From: JBBRYK01 sp038237665
GTDB taxonomy: Bacteria; Actinomycetota; Thermoleophilia; Gaiellales; Gaiellaceae
Direction of reading: 5' to 3'
Length of the DNA: 35,790 bases
Assembly (NCBI GenBank): GCA_038237665.1
Contig: JBBRYK010000024.1
Coordinates: 1-35,790 of the forward strand
Every line of letters begins with the position of its first letter. The first letter of the stretch is position 1. Positions 15,674 through 23,404 of this stretch are shown here, one piece after another. The translations under genes were made by a program, and so were the position numbers. The notes below the pieces were generated by a model, which was not told where the DNA came from, did not search any database, and worked only from the letters and a program-made list of their open reading frames with translations.

Positions 15674-16059
15674 CCGACCCCGTCGGGTCGGGCGCGTTCG
15701 GGCGCCTGCTCGGGCTCGAAGTGGTCTCGGCTCGGGCCGAGGAGGTGGAGGTGCGGCTCCCGTGGCGTGAGGAGCTCTGCCGCGACGGAGGGATGCTGCA
15801 CGGCGGCGTCCTGATGGCCCTCGCAGACTCTGCCGGAGCGCACTGCACCTACCTCAACCTGCCGGAGGGCGCCACCGGCACGACGACGATCGAGTCGAAG
15901 ACGAACTTCTTCGCCGCGGTGCGCGGCGGCGACGTCGTCGCGCGTGCCCGGCCGCTGCACCGCGGCCGCTCGACCGTCGTCGTCGAGACGGACCTCCACG
16001 ACGGGACGGGCCGCCACGTCGCCCGCGTGACGCAGACGCAGGCCGTTCTCTCACCGTAG
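15670..16059 (+). CDS. PaaI-family hotdog thioesterase
   Basis: A 129-residue hotdog-fold protein with the PaaI/YdiI signature GGMLHGGVLMALADSAGA (40-57), where the HGG turn binds CoA and Asp53 is the likely catalytic acid. It would hydrolyse an acyl- or aroyl-CoA ester, perhaps releasing dead-end CoA esters of the pathway served by the dehydrogenase it overlaps (GTGA junction at 15670). It is the last gene of this short rightward operon. Confidence 0.87.
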   Translation: MTDPVGSGAFGRLLGLEVVSARAEEVEVRLPWREELCRDGGMLHGGVLMALADSAGAHCTYLNLPEGATGTTTIESKTNFFAAVRGGDVVARARPLHRGRSTVVVETDLHDGTGRHVARVTQTQAVLSP

Positions 16060-16127
16060 CCTCTTTTGGCAACACCACTGGCTGTCGCAAGCCGGCGTCG
16101 AGACATGCCTGCAGCCATGGCCTCCGC

Positions 16128-16232
16128 GGACACGACCGGGGACAGACCCCGGGCGTGTCCGAAACGGACCGCGGCCCGCATCCACTGCGGCGCTCGGTCC
16201 GCAACGGCCACGTCCGGGGTCTGGCCCCTGAC
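16128..16232. repeat. intergenic palindromic repeat cluster (REP/BIME-like)
   Basis: The 230-bp gap between converging genes holds three inverted structures. The first (16128-16160) pairs GGACACG and CCGGGG with CCCCGG and CGTGTCC around the loop ACAGA. The second (16166-16200) pairs GGACCG with CGGTCC and, inside, CCGCA with TGCGG. A third segment (16208-16232), CCACGTCCGGGGTCTGGCCC onward, is an inverted, diverged copy of the first (GGGGACAGACCCCGG). Paired inverted copies of a palindrome between convergent genes look like a dispersed bacterial interspersed element; bidirectional termination is the simplest role. I see no other copy in the window. Confidence 0.55.
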
Positions 16233-16289
16233 ATGGCTGATCTTGGCGCGGCCTGGCGGGACGGGTTGCGCCGGCGGCTCGCGAGGCGA

Positions 16290-17687
16290 TTACGAGCGCG
16301 TGGCGATCGGAATCCGCTCCCCCGGGGCGAGCGGCGAGCCGAGCTTCTTCCCGGGGTTGAGCAGGTTCTTCGGATCGAAGATCCGCTTGATCTCCTCGTG
16401 GATGGCGACCGCGCGCGGGCCCCACTGCCGCGCGAGCTGCCCGGCTTTCAGGACGCCGAGCCCGTGCTCGCCGGAGACCGACCCGCCCAGGCGGACGGCC
16501 AGCTCGAACAGGTCGTCGACGGCAGCCTCGGCGCGCCGCAGCTCGTCGTCGTTCTCGGGGTCGACGAGGAACGTCGAGTGCAGGTTGCCGTCGCCGGCGT
16601 GTCCGAAGCAGAGCGCGACGAGCCCGTGGCGGGCTCCGATCTCCACCGTTGCCTCCATCGCCTCGGCAACGCGATCGAGCGGCACGACGATGTCCTCGCT
16701 GACCGCGCCGCCACGGCGGGCGATCACGGCAAAGGCGAGCCCGCCCCGCCAGCGCCACAGGGCTTCGATGCCCGCGCGGTCGCGCGGTGCGTAGACGCCG
16801 ACCGAGCCCTCGCCCGCCACCTCGATCAGCTCCCTCTGCACCCGCTTGGCCTCCTCGCGTGACCCGTCGGCCTCGGCGATCAGCAGGAAGCGCGCGCCCT
16901 CGGGGATGCCTTCGGGGAACGTCGCGCCACCAGACGCCAGCGTCTCCTCGTCGAGCAACTCGAGCGCGGTTGCGAGGATGCCGCTGCCGACGACCCGGAG
17001 CAGCGCCTCACACCCCTCCCGAGGGCTGCGATGAAAGATCGCGACGGGCAGGACGACCTCGGGCGCGGGCAGAAGCTTGAGCCAGGCGGCGGTCACGATC
17101 CCGAGCGTCCCTTCGGAGCCGATCAGGAGTCGCTTGAGGTCGTACCCGGCCACGTCCTTGCGGATCGGACCGCCGACCGAGATCAGCTCGCCGGGCGGAA
17201 GCGCCGCCTCCAGACCCGTCACCCAGTCCCCGGCCACCCCGTACTTGAAAGCGTGTGGGCCACCCGCGTTCGTCGCGATGTTCCCGCCGATCTGCGACTG
17301 CTCCAGGGCACCGGGATCGGGAGCGAACATCAGCCCGCTCTCCCGGACCGTGCGCTGCAGCGTCCAGGTCGTGACCCCGGCCTCGACGTGGATGCGCCAC
17401 AGCTCCGGATCGAACGAGCGGATGCGGTTGAGCCGGTCGAGCGCGAGCACGACGCCGCCGGCCGGCACTGCCCCGCCGGCGAGACCGGTTCCGCCGCCGC
17501 GCGGCACGATCGGCACGTCGCGCTCGTAGGCCCAGGCCAGCACGGCCGCAACCTGCTCGGCGGTTTCGGGCAGCACGACCGCATCGGCGCGGCCCGGCAG
17601 CCGCGAGATGTCCGAGAGATACTCGGCCGGAGTCCCCTCGACGACGGCCTCGCCGAACGCCGCACGCAGGTCGCGCTCGATCGTCAC
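16290..17687 (-). CDS. FAD-linked oxidase, GlcD/D-lactate dehydrogenase type
   Basis: A 465-residue flavoprotein of the VAO/PCMH family that oxidises a 2-hydroxy acid to the 2-oxo acid. The FAD-binding segment PRGGGTGLAGGAVP (62-75) and GGNIATNAGG (134-143) lie in the N-terminal half. The cap/C-terminal half carries GHAGDGNLH (362-370), SGEHGLG (405-411) and the terminal FDPKNLLNPGK (437-447), all diagnostic of the glycolate/D-lactate dehydrogenase group. No GlcE or GlcF partner or iron-sulfur domain is nearby, so it may be a stand-alone D-2-hydroxyacid dehydrogenase. GTG start at 17687 overlaps the SDR stop. It is the last gene of the seven-gene leftward chain. Confidence 0.9.
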   Translation of the reverse strand: MTIERDLRAAFGEAVVEGTPAEYLSDISRLPGRADAVVLPETAEQVAAVLAWAYERDVPIVPRGGGTGLAGGAVPAGGVVLALDRLNRIRSFDPELWRIHVEAGVTTWTLQRTVRESGLMFAPDPGALEQSQIGGNIATNAGGPHAFKYGVAGDWVTGLEAALPPGELISVGGPIRKDVAGYDLKRLLIGSEGTLGIVTAAWLKLLPAPEVVLPVAIFHRSPREGCEALLRVVGSGILATALELLDEETLASGGATFPEGIPEGARFLLIAEADGSREEAKRVQRELIEVAGEGSVGVYAPRDRAGIEALWRWRGGLAFAVIARRGGAVSEDIVVPLDRVAEAMEATVEIGARHGLVALCFGHAGDGNLHSTFLVDPENDDELRRAEAAVDDLFELAVRLGGSVSGEHGLGVLKAGQLARQWGPRAVAIHEEIKRIFDPKNLLNPGKKLGSPLAPGERIPIATRS

Positions 17688-18325
17688 CGCGGGCCTGGCA
17701 CGCCGCGGAACTCGTAGCGGAGCGGGTCTCGTCCGGGCTGCACGACCCAAACCTCTCCCGATTCCTCGGACCTGGCGGCGTGCAGAATCGCCTCGGCTAC
17801 CTGCTCGGGCTGCATCAGCGGGATGCCCTGCTCGGTGATCCAGTCCCGGAGCTCCGGCGCGACGATCGGGGTATCGGTGAACCCCGGGCACACGGCGTGG
17901 ATCCGGATTCCGCTCTCGGCAAGCCCCGGCGCGACCGAGCGGACGTAGCCCACCACTGCGTGCTTCGTCAGGGTGTAGATCGGGTCCAGCGGCATCGGTA
18001 CGAGCCCGGCGAGCGAGGCAGTGGCGACGATCACGCTCCCTGGCTCCATGACCCTGCGCAGCCGCTCGACGCCGAGGACGACGCCGTCGACGTTCACAGC
18101 CACGGCGCGGCGGTACGCGTCAAGCTCGGCGGTGCCTGTGGCGATCCCGGCGTTCAAGCAGGCGAGATCGACGGGGCCGACGGCGTCCCACGCAGCCGGG
18201 TCCGACACGTCGAAGCCGTCCTCGAGATCGAGCACCTGCACGTCGGTCCCATCGCGTTCGAGCGCAGCGACGAGAGCGGCCCCGATGCCGGAGCGACCGC
18301 CCGTGACGAGAGAGCTATGGAACAA
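17684..18325 (-). CDS. short-chain dehydrogenase/reductase
   Basis: A 213-residue, rather short SDR. TGGRSGIG (8-15) binds the nucleotide, NAG is at 58-60, and the catalytic Ser104, Tyr117 and Lys121 (YTLTK) are present. The C-terminal part is shorter and different from FabG, ending GEVWVVQPGRDPLRYEFRGVPGPR, as in SDRs that lack the VDGG tail. The TTG at 18325 is the only start that keeps the whole Rossmann strand; it overlaps the quinone oxidoreductase stop by 11 bases. The substrate is unknown. Confidence 0.85.
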   Translation of the reverse strand: MFHSSLVTGGRSGIGAALVAALERDGTDVQVLDLEDGFDVSDPAAWDAVGPVDLACLNAGIATGTAELDAYRRAVAVNVDGVVLGVERLRRVMEPGSVIVATASLAGLVPMPLDPIYTLTKHAVVGYVRSVAPGLAESGIRIHAVCPGFTDTPIVAPELRDWITEQGIPLMQPEQVAEAILHAARSEESGEVWVVQPGRDPLRYEFRGVPGPR

Positions 18326-19232
18326 GCACGACCTTCCCGACGTGGCCTCGCTCCTCGATCAGCCGGTGAGCCTCGGCGGCCTGCTCGAGCGGGAGCTCCG
18401 CCCCGACGATCGGCCGCACCGCGCCGTCGCGCCAGAGGTCGAGCAGCTCGTCGGCCGCCTGCCTGACGACGTCGGGTCGCCGCGCCATCAACCGACCGAG
18501 ATAGAAGCCCTGCACGCCGATGTTCCGACCGACGAGCACCGCCGGGCTGACGTCCTTCCAGAAGCCGCCGGCGAACCCGATCCCGACGATCGTTCCGAGC
18601 GGCTCGAGGATCGGAATGCTGCGTGCGAACACGTCACCGCCGACCGGATCGAGAACGACGTTCGCGCGCACATGCTCCGCGAAGTCGTCGTAGCCGAAGG
18701 CCTCCTCGGCTCCGAGCTCGAGTGCGAACTGCCGCTTCTCCTCGGAGCTCGCGGTCGCCACGACGCGTGCGCCGAGGTACCGGGCGACCTGAATCGCCGC
18801 CGTGCCCACACCGCCCGCCGCCGAGTGGACGAGCACCGTCGCGCCGGGCTCGAGCCGGACCTGGCGCACGAGCGGGATGTAGGCGGTCAGGAAGGTGAGC
18901 AGGAAGGCAGCCCCCTCGGCGAACGTTGTCTTTTCAGGCAACTCGAAGAGGCGATCCTCGGGAACGGCGACCGCCTCGCTGTAACCGCCCACTCCGCCCA
19001 GGAGTGCGATCACCCGCCGTCCGTCGACCTCCCCCGCAACTTCGGCGCCGAGGATCGCCGGAAGGTCGGGCGGCTGCGGGTACTCGCCCCGCCGCACGAG
19101 CACGTCGAGGTAGTTGATCCCGGCAGCCCGGACCCGGACAAGCCGCTCGCCCTCGCCCGGCTCGGGCTCGGGGACGTCGACCAGCTCGAGGCGCTCCGGC
19201 CCGCCCGGCTCCCGAAGCAGGATCGCTCTCAC
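18315..19232 (-). CDS. NADPH:quinone oxidoreductase-like MDR family protein
   Basis: A 305-residue zinc-free medium-chain reductase of the QOR/zeta-crystallin kind. The N-terminal GroES-like domain holds VRAAGINYLDVLVRRGEYP, the Rossmann domain holds VHSAAGGVGTAAIQVARYLGA (about 135-155), and there is no set of zinc-binding cysteines. It would reduce an alpha,beta-unsaturated ketone, enoyl thioester or quinone with NADPH. It sits between a thioesterase and an SDR in the AtuA operon, consistent with saturating an enoyl intermediate. GTG start at 19232 overlaps the thioesterase stop by four bases. The longer upstream reading is a shadow. Confidence 0.88.
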   Translation of the reverse strand: MRAILLREPGGPERLELVDVPEPEPGEGERLVRVRAAGINYLDVLVRRGEYPQPPDLPAILGAEVAGEVDGRRVIALLGGVGGYSEAVAVPEDRLFELPEKTTFAEGAAFLLTFLTAYIPLVRQVRLEPGATVLVHSAAGGVGTAAIQVARYLGARVVATASSEEKRQFALELGAEEAFGYDDFAEHVRANVVLDPVGGDVFARSIPILEPLGTIVGIGFAGGFWKDVSPAVLVGRNIGVQGFYLGRLMARRPDVVRQAADELLDLWRDGAVRPIVGAELPLEQAAEAHRLIEERGHVGKVVLVP

Positions 19233-19648
19233 GATCGGCTCCGAACGATCTGCGTGCAGCGCGCCGAAGCAAGCAGTTCGCCCTCGCCGTCGAAGAGCTC
19301 TGCAGCGCAGAAGAGGACTCGCCGGCTCCGGTGTACGACCCAGCCCTCGCCGCGTAGGAGCCCGGGTGAGGCCGAGCGGTAGAACTCGACTCGGAGGTCC
19401 GCAGTCAGGAAGCTGTCGCCGGTCTCGCGCAGCACCGCGACGCTGGCGTGACCCATGGCGCTGTCGAGGAGCGTAGTGATCATCCCGCCGTGGACGACCG
19501 TCCGCGACTCGGTGGGAAACGAATAGTCGTCGGTCGCGTCCCACTCGATCACCTCGCGTCCGTCGCGCGAGGGCATCGTGCGGTAGCCGAGCGTGCGCAC
19601 GATGTGCGGCCCGCCGGGGCGCAGCTGTTCGAAGGGATGCTCGGTCAA
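19229..19648 (-). CDS. PaaI-family hotdog thioesterase
   Basis: A 139-residue hotdog-fold protein with FPTESRTVVHGGMITTLLDSAMGHA as its signature region; the HGG turn is at 53-55 and the likely catalytic Asp is residue 62. Expected to hydrolyse acyl-CoA esters. It is a second copy of the family in the window but is clearly divergent from the one at 15670. The TTG start at 19648 overlaps the stop of the AtuA-like gene by four bases (TTGA). Confidence 0.85.
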   Translation of the reverse strand: MTEHPFEQLRPGGPHIVRTLGYRTMPSRDGREVIEWDATDDYSFPTESRTVVHGGMITTLLDSAMGHASVAVLRETGDSFLTADLRVEFYRSASPGLLRGEGWVVHRSRRVLFCAAELFDGEGELLASARCTQIVRSRS

Positions 19649-19974
19649 GGAAGCAGATCCTCCGGCAGATCGACGATCCGTGCACGGAGATACTCGCCGA
19701 GCGACTTCGCCTGTGGATCGGGCCTCGTGGACGCCGCGACGCCCTCACCGAGCAGACCGACCACGACGAAGTTCAACGCACGGAGGTTCGGCAGCTCGTA
19801 ACGGCGCACCTCGAGCTCGGCTGCCTCCGGCACGAGCTCCCGGAAGCGCTCGACGGTCAGGAAGCCTTCGAGCCAGCCATACGCCGGATCGCTCCGCGCC
19901 CACACCCCTACATTTGCGTCGCCGCCCTTGTCGCCGGAGCGTGCGCCGTACAGGGTCCCGAGCGGGGCCTTCAC
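19645..19974 (-). CDS. AtuA-related small protein (C-terminal AtuA domain as a separate gene)
   Basis: A 109-residue protein with the signature YGARSGDKGGDANVGVWAR (about 9-27), which is the start of the C-terminal domain of AtuA-family proteins. In several organisms this domain is fused to the large AtuA domain in a single chain of roughly 600 residues; here it is a separate gene overlapping atuA by four bases (GTGA at 19971-19974). The two products probably form a complex. The biochemical function of AtuA remains undefined; it is known from acyclic terpene utilisation loci of Pseudomonas. Confidence 0.85.
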   Translation of the reverse strand: MKAPLGTLYGARSGDKGGDANVGVWARSDPAYGWLEGFLTVERFRELVPEAAELEVRRYELPNLRALNFVVVGLLGEGVAASTRPDPQAKSLGEYLRARIVDLPEDLLP

Positions 19975-21167
19975 ATGACCACCCGCTGCTCGACCGACTC
20001 GGCCGGGACGTACTCGGCGCGGTAGATCCCGAACGGGCTGGCGTCACCCGGCGGACCAGTCGCGTAGAACCCGGGATAGCTCGAGAGCGCCAGCTCCACC
20101 ACCGCCGCGGAGAACGCCCGCCCGACCTTCGCCTCCTCGCGGTCCTTGACCGTCAGCGTGAGCTGCGCCTCGTCGCCGCACCGACGGAGGCGCCACTCGC
20201 TTCCCTCGATCTCAGCGAGCCGGGGCGCGAGCGTACGCCGCACGAGCGAGGCCTTGGCCTCGATGTCGAGCCCGGTGAGGACGAGGGTGATCGAGTTCCG
20301 GTAACCACCCAGCTCGTTGATCGCCACCTTCAACGTCGGCAGTGGTCGCTCGCCCTGGGCGCCGTCGATGCCGACGCGGTCCGGCCCGACCTGCGCGAGC
20401 CGGATCGTGTCGAAACGCGCGATGACGTCGGGACCGAGGTACGCAGGCCCCTCGATCTCGTAGAGCAGCTGCGCGGTCACCGTCTCGACCGAGACGAGCC
20501 CGCCGGTGCCGGGATGCTTGGTGATCACGCACGAGCCATCGGCGGCGACCTCGGCGATCGGGAAGCCCGGATGCTCGAGCTCGGGCACCTCCTGGAAGAA
20601 GGCGAAATTCCCGCCGGTGGCGTGTGCCCCGCATTCGAGGACGTGTCCCGCGACGACGGCGCCGGCGAGCGCGTCCCAGTCCTCCGACTTCCAGCCGTGA
20701 CGCCAGGCTGCCGGGCCGACGACCAGCGAGGCGTCGGTGACGCGCGGACAGACGACCACATCCGCATCCCGGTCGAGCGCCTCGGCGATGCCGAACGCTC
20801 CCAGGTAGGCGTTTGCCGTCACCGCATCCGGAAACCTGTCGCGCAGGTCGTCTCCCTCGATGTGCGCGACGCGCGCTCCCGTGTTCAGCGCGCGAACTGC
20901 CTCGGCGCAGCCGGCGGGGTCGAGACCGCCGGCGTTCGAGACCACCTTCACGCCGCGCTCGAGCGCGAGCGCGAGCACGTCCTCCATTTGCCGCACGAAC
21001 GTTCGCGCGTAGCCGCCGGTCTTCCAGAGGATGAGCATCGTCAGCTCGGCGAGGTAGTCACCGGTGAGGATGTCGATCGGCCCGCCTTCCAGCATCTCTC
21101 GTGCGGCTGAGAAACGGTCGCCGTAAAAGCCGGAGCAGTTGGCAATGCGCAGCGGCTCGGCCGTCAC
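19971..21167 (-). CDS. acyclic terpene utilisation AtuA-family protein (DUF1446)
   Basis: A 398-residue protein of the AtuA/DUF1446 family. The characteristic N-terminus is RIANCSGFYGDRFSAAREML, followed by DILTGDYLAELTMLIL, VVSNAGGLDPAGCA, VCPRVTDASLVVGPA and CGAHATGGNFAFF. In Pseudomonas, atuA lies with geranyl-CoA carboxylase genes and is needed for citronellol/geraniol growth, but no reaction is assigned. Here it is followed by its own small-domain gene and preceded by MaoC and carboxyltransferase genes, so a role in CoA-level catabolism of a branched or isoprenoid acid is likely. GTG start at 21167 overlaps the MaoC stop (GTGA). Confidence 0.88.
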   Translation of the reverse strand: MTAEPLRIANCSGFYGDRFSAAREMLEGGPIDILTGDYLAELTMLILWKTGGYARTFVRQMEDVLALALERGVKVVSNAGGLDPAGCAEAVRALNTGARVAHIEGDDLRDRFPDAVTANAYLGAFGIAEALDRDADVVVCPRVTDASLVVGPAAWRHGWKSEDWDALAGAVVAGHVLECGAHATGGNFAFFQEVPELEHPGFPIAEVAADGSCVITKHPGTGGLVSVETVTAQLLYEIEGPAYLGPDVIARFDTIRLAQVGPDRVGIDGAQGERPLPTLKVAINELGGYRNSITLVLTGLDIEAKASLVRRTLAPRLAEIEGSEWRLRRCGDEAQLTLTVKDREEAKVGRAFSAAVVELALSSYPGFYATGPPGDASPFGIYRAEYVPAESVEQRVVM

Positions 21168-21604
21168 CGACGCAGCATGAGCAGCGTTTGAGTCCCTTCC
21201 TGGACGACCTCGTCGCGCTGGTTCACGATTGTCGTCGCGAAGCGCACGATCCCGCGGTCCGGCTTGGACGTCTCGCGCTTGTCCTCGACGCGCAAGCGGA
21301 CCGTGATCGTGTCACCGAGCCTGACGACGCCCTTGAAGGCCCACTCGAGGCCGAGGAAGGCGATCGTCGTGCCCTCGATGATCCCGAGCCGGGAGGTCAG
21401 CCCCGAGCCGATCGAGAGACCGAGGAGCCCGTGCGCGATCCGTTCGCCGAAGGGGGTCCCGCGCGCGAACTCGGCATCGACGTGGAGCGGGTTGAAGTCG
21501 CCCGAGAGGCACGCGAAGGCGACGACGTCCGCCTCGGTGACCGTGCGTCCCTGCGTCGCCCACTCGGCCCCAGGCTCGAAATCGTCCCAGTACAGCGCCT
21601 CCAC
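21164..21604 (-). CDS. MaoC-family hydratase/dehydratase
   Basis: A 146-residue hotdog protein with the R-specific enoyl-CoA hydratase motif: LSGDFNPLHVDAEFA, with catalytic Asp36 and His41, followed by PFGERIAHGLL. It would add water to an enoyl-CoA or remove it from an (R)-3-hydroxyacyl-CoA. The GTG at 21604 begins VEALYWDDFEPG, in line with the family start. A TAGACT -10 box lies exactly seven bases upstream, suggesting a leaderless transcript and making this the first gene of the seven-gene operon that runs down to 16290. In-frame sequence further upstream is non-conserved. Confidence 0.87.
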   Translation of the reverse strand: MEALYWDDFEPGAEWATQGRTVTEADVVAFACLSGDFNPLHVDAEFARGTPFGERIAHGLLGLSIGSGLTSRLGIIEGTTIAFLGLEWAFKGVVRLGDTITVRLRVEDKRETSKPDRGIVRFATTIVNQRDEVVQEGTQTLLMLRR

Positions 21605-21611
21605 TGACGCG

Positions 21612-21617
21612 AGTCTA
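21612..21617 (-). promoter_or_regulatory. -10 box TAGACT, probable leaderless promoter of the AtuA operon
   Basis: On the minus strand TAGACT matches the TANNNT core and ends seven bases before the GTG at 21604. No Shine-Dalgarno precedes the GTG. The 176-bp gap between the carboxyltransferase stop and this gene gives room for an independent promoter. Confidence 0.45.
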
Positions 21618-21649
21618 CGGCGCCCGCGCCGCCTCGTCTCGTGCCAGCG

Positions 21650-21667
21650 CCCCACCCTTGGGTGGGG
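21650..21667. terminator. perfect short hairpin after the carboxyltransferase gene
   Basis: CCCCACCC and GGGTGGGG form a perfect 8-bp stem with a two-base loop as written (in practice a 4-base loop with 7 bp). It lies 114 bases beyond the carboxyltransferase stop on the minus strand and before the AtuA operon promoter. No T run follows, as is common in high-GC actinobacteria. A terminator is the most likely role. Confidence 0.4.
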
Positions 21668-21720
21668 AAGATCCACCCGCCACCCACTGCCGAGCCTAGC
21701 GGTGAAGGTGTGACGACTCC

Positions 21721-21750
21721 GTGCCGAATCTGTGCCAAATCTGTGCCAAG
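21721..21750. repeat. 11-bp tandem direct repeat
   Basis: Two full units, GTGCCGAATCT and GTGCCAAATCT, are followed by a partial third, GTGCCAAG. They sit in the gap between the carboxyltransferase stop (21781) and the AtuA operon promoter. Eleven-base phasing could present a protein-binding site on one DNA face. A remnant of an integration site is the alternative, since GTGCCAAATCTGTGCC-like stretches also occur near phage integrase genes; no integrase is present here. Confidence 0.4.
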
Positions 21751-21780
21751 CACTCCCGTGGACGCAGCGCGCGAAGGGCC

Positions 21781-23376
21781 TCAGAGACGGAAGACTCCGA
21801 AGTTGCGCGTGCCCTTGACCTCCGCGGAATGGCAGGCGGACAGTGCAAGACCCAGCACACGGCGTGTATCTCGGGGGTCGATGACCCCGTCGTCGTAGAC
21901 CTGGCCGGTGTTGAAAAGCGCGAGAGACTCGTTTTCGATCTTCTCCTCGACCGACCGGCGCAGCTCGGCGTCCGCCTCTTCGTCGAACTGCCGGCCCGCA
22001 CGCTCTGCCGCCGACCGCGCGACGATCGAGAGCACGCCGGCCAGCTGCTGCGGCCCCATCACGGCCGTCTTTGCGTTCGGCCAGCTGAAGACGAACCGCG
22101 GCTCGAAGGCGTAGCCGCCCATCCCGTAGTTGCCCGCACCGTACGAGGCGCCCGCCATCAGCGTCAGATGCGGGACGGTCGAGTTCGAGACCGCATTGAT
22201 CATCAGCGCGCCGTGCTTGACCATGCCGCCCTGTTCGTAGGCGCGCCCGACCATGTAGCCGGTCGTGTTCTGGACGAAGAGCAGCGGCGTGTCGAGCCGG
22301 TTTGCGAGCTGGATGAAGTGCGCCGCCTTGCGCGACTCATCCGAGAAGAGGACGCCGTTGTTGGCGAGCACGCCCACCGGGTAGCCCTGGATGGACGCCC
22401 ACCCGGTCACGAGGTTCGGGCCATGGAGCGTCTTGAACTCCTCCAGGCGCGAACCGTCGAGGAAGCGGGCCAGCGCCTCGCGGATGTCCGTCGGCGTCCT
22501 CAGGTCGGCGGGGGCGATTCCGAGCAGGTCGTCGGCGCTGCAGAGCGGTTCGTCCGGCGGCTCGGTCGGGCCGGGGCCAAGCTTCCGCCATTCGAGGCTC
22601 GCAACGGTCAAGCGGGCGAGGCGCGCGCAGTCGTGCTCATCCTCGGCGAGCGCATCGGAGAGGCCCGACACGCGAGAGTGCATCTCGGCACCGCCGAGCT
22701 CCTCGTCGGTCGAGTCCTCGCCGGTCGCCATCTTCACGAGCGGCGGGCCGCCGAGGAAGACCTTCGCTCCGCCCTTGACCATGATCACCTGGTCGCACAT
22801 GGCCGGGATGTAGGCGCCGCCTGCCGTCGAGTTGCCATAGACGAGCGCGAGCGTCGGGATCCCGGCCGCGGAGAGCCGGGTCAGGTCGCGGAAGACTGCG
22901 CCCCCGGGAAGGAAGATCTCCGCCTGCCTCGGCAGGTCGGCGCCGCCCGACTCGACGAGGTTGATCAGCGGAAGCCTGTTTGCGCGCGCAAGGGCCAGAG
23001 CGCGCAGCGTCTTTCGGAGCGTGTACGGATTCGTCGTGCCTCCACGCACGGTGGGGTCGTTCGCGACCACCACGCATTCGACTTCCTCCACGCGTCCGAT
23101 CCCCGTCACCACGGCCGCACCCACCTCGTACTCGGTGCCCCACGCGGCGAGCGGCGAGAGCTCGAGGAACGAGGCGCCCGGATCGAGCAGCGTCGCGATG
23201 CGCTCCCGCGGAAGTAGCTTCCCGCGGGCGCGATGCCGCTCGACGTACTTCTCCCCGCCCCCGGCGCGTGCGAGCGCGAGCTGCTCCTCCAGCTCGGCCA
23301 GCTTCGCGAGCATCGCCTCGCGGTTGGCGGCGAACTGCTCCGACGTCCGGTCGACCTGTGAGGCCAGGACGGCCAT
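21781..23376 (-). CDS. acyl-CoA carboxylase, carboxyltransferase (beta) subunit
   Basis: A 531-residue carboxyltransferase that moves the carboxyl group from carboxybiotin to an acyl-CoA. Both crotonase-like halves are present: VECVVVANDPTVRGGTTNP and GGADLPRQAEIF in the first, and NTTGYMVGRAYEQGGMVKHGA plus SYGAGNYGMGGYAFEPRFVFSWPNA in the second. The AYEQGG and GNYGMGG motifs are of the methylcrotonyl-/geranyl-CoA carboxylase side of the family rather than acetyl-CoA carboxylase. No biotin carboxylase or biotin carrier gene occurs in the window, so the alpha subunit must come from elsewhere. The ATG at 23376 lacks a Shine-Dalgarno but has TAGGCT five bases upstream. Confidence 0.9.
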   Translation of the reverse strand: MAVLASQVDRTSEQFAANREAMLAKLAELEEQLALARAGGGEKYVERHRARGKLLPRERIATLLDPGASFLELSPLAAWGTEYEVGAAVVTGIGRVEEVECVVVANDPTVRGGTTNPYTLRKTLRALALARANRLPLINLVESGGADLPRQAEIFLPGGAVFRDLTRLSAAGIPTLALVYGNSTAGGAYIPAMCDQVIMVKGGAKVFLGGPPLVKMATGEDSTDEELGGAEMHSRVSGLSDALAEDEHDCARLARLTVASLEWRKLGPGPTEPPDEPLCSADDLLGIAPADLRTPTDIREALARFLDGSRLEEFKTLHGPNLVTGWASIQGYPVGVLANNGVLFSDESRKAAHFIQLANRLDTPLLFVQNTTGYMVGRAYEQGGMVKHGALMINAVSNSTVPHLTLMAGASYGAGNYGMGGYAFEPRFVFSWPNAKTAVMGPQQLAGVLSIVARSAAERAGRQFDEEADAELRRSVEEKIENESLALFNTGQVYDDGVIDPRDTRRVLGLALSACHSAEVKGTRNFGVFRL

Positions 23377-23381
23377 AGCCG

Positions 23382-23387
23382 AGCCTA
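23382..23387 (-). promoter_or_regulatory. -10 box TAGGCT upstream of the carboxyltransferase gene
   Basis: On the minus strand TAGGCT ends five bases before the ATG at 23376, inside a 28-bp gap between divergent starts (23376 and 23405). The same hexamer precedes the genes at 24289 and 29585. On the plus strand TACTTC (23394-23399) lies five bases before the GTG at 23405 but is a weaker match. Confidence 0.35.
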
Positions 23388-23404
23388 CCCCGGTACTTCC
23401 CGTC

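Noticed and set aside
16060..16289. Small open frames in the gap between convergent genes
   Set aside because: They are explained by the inverted repeats and by extension of neighbouring shadows; none has a ribosome site.
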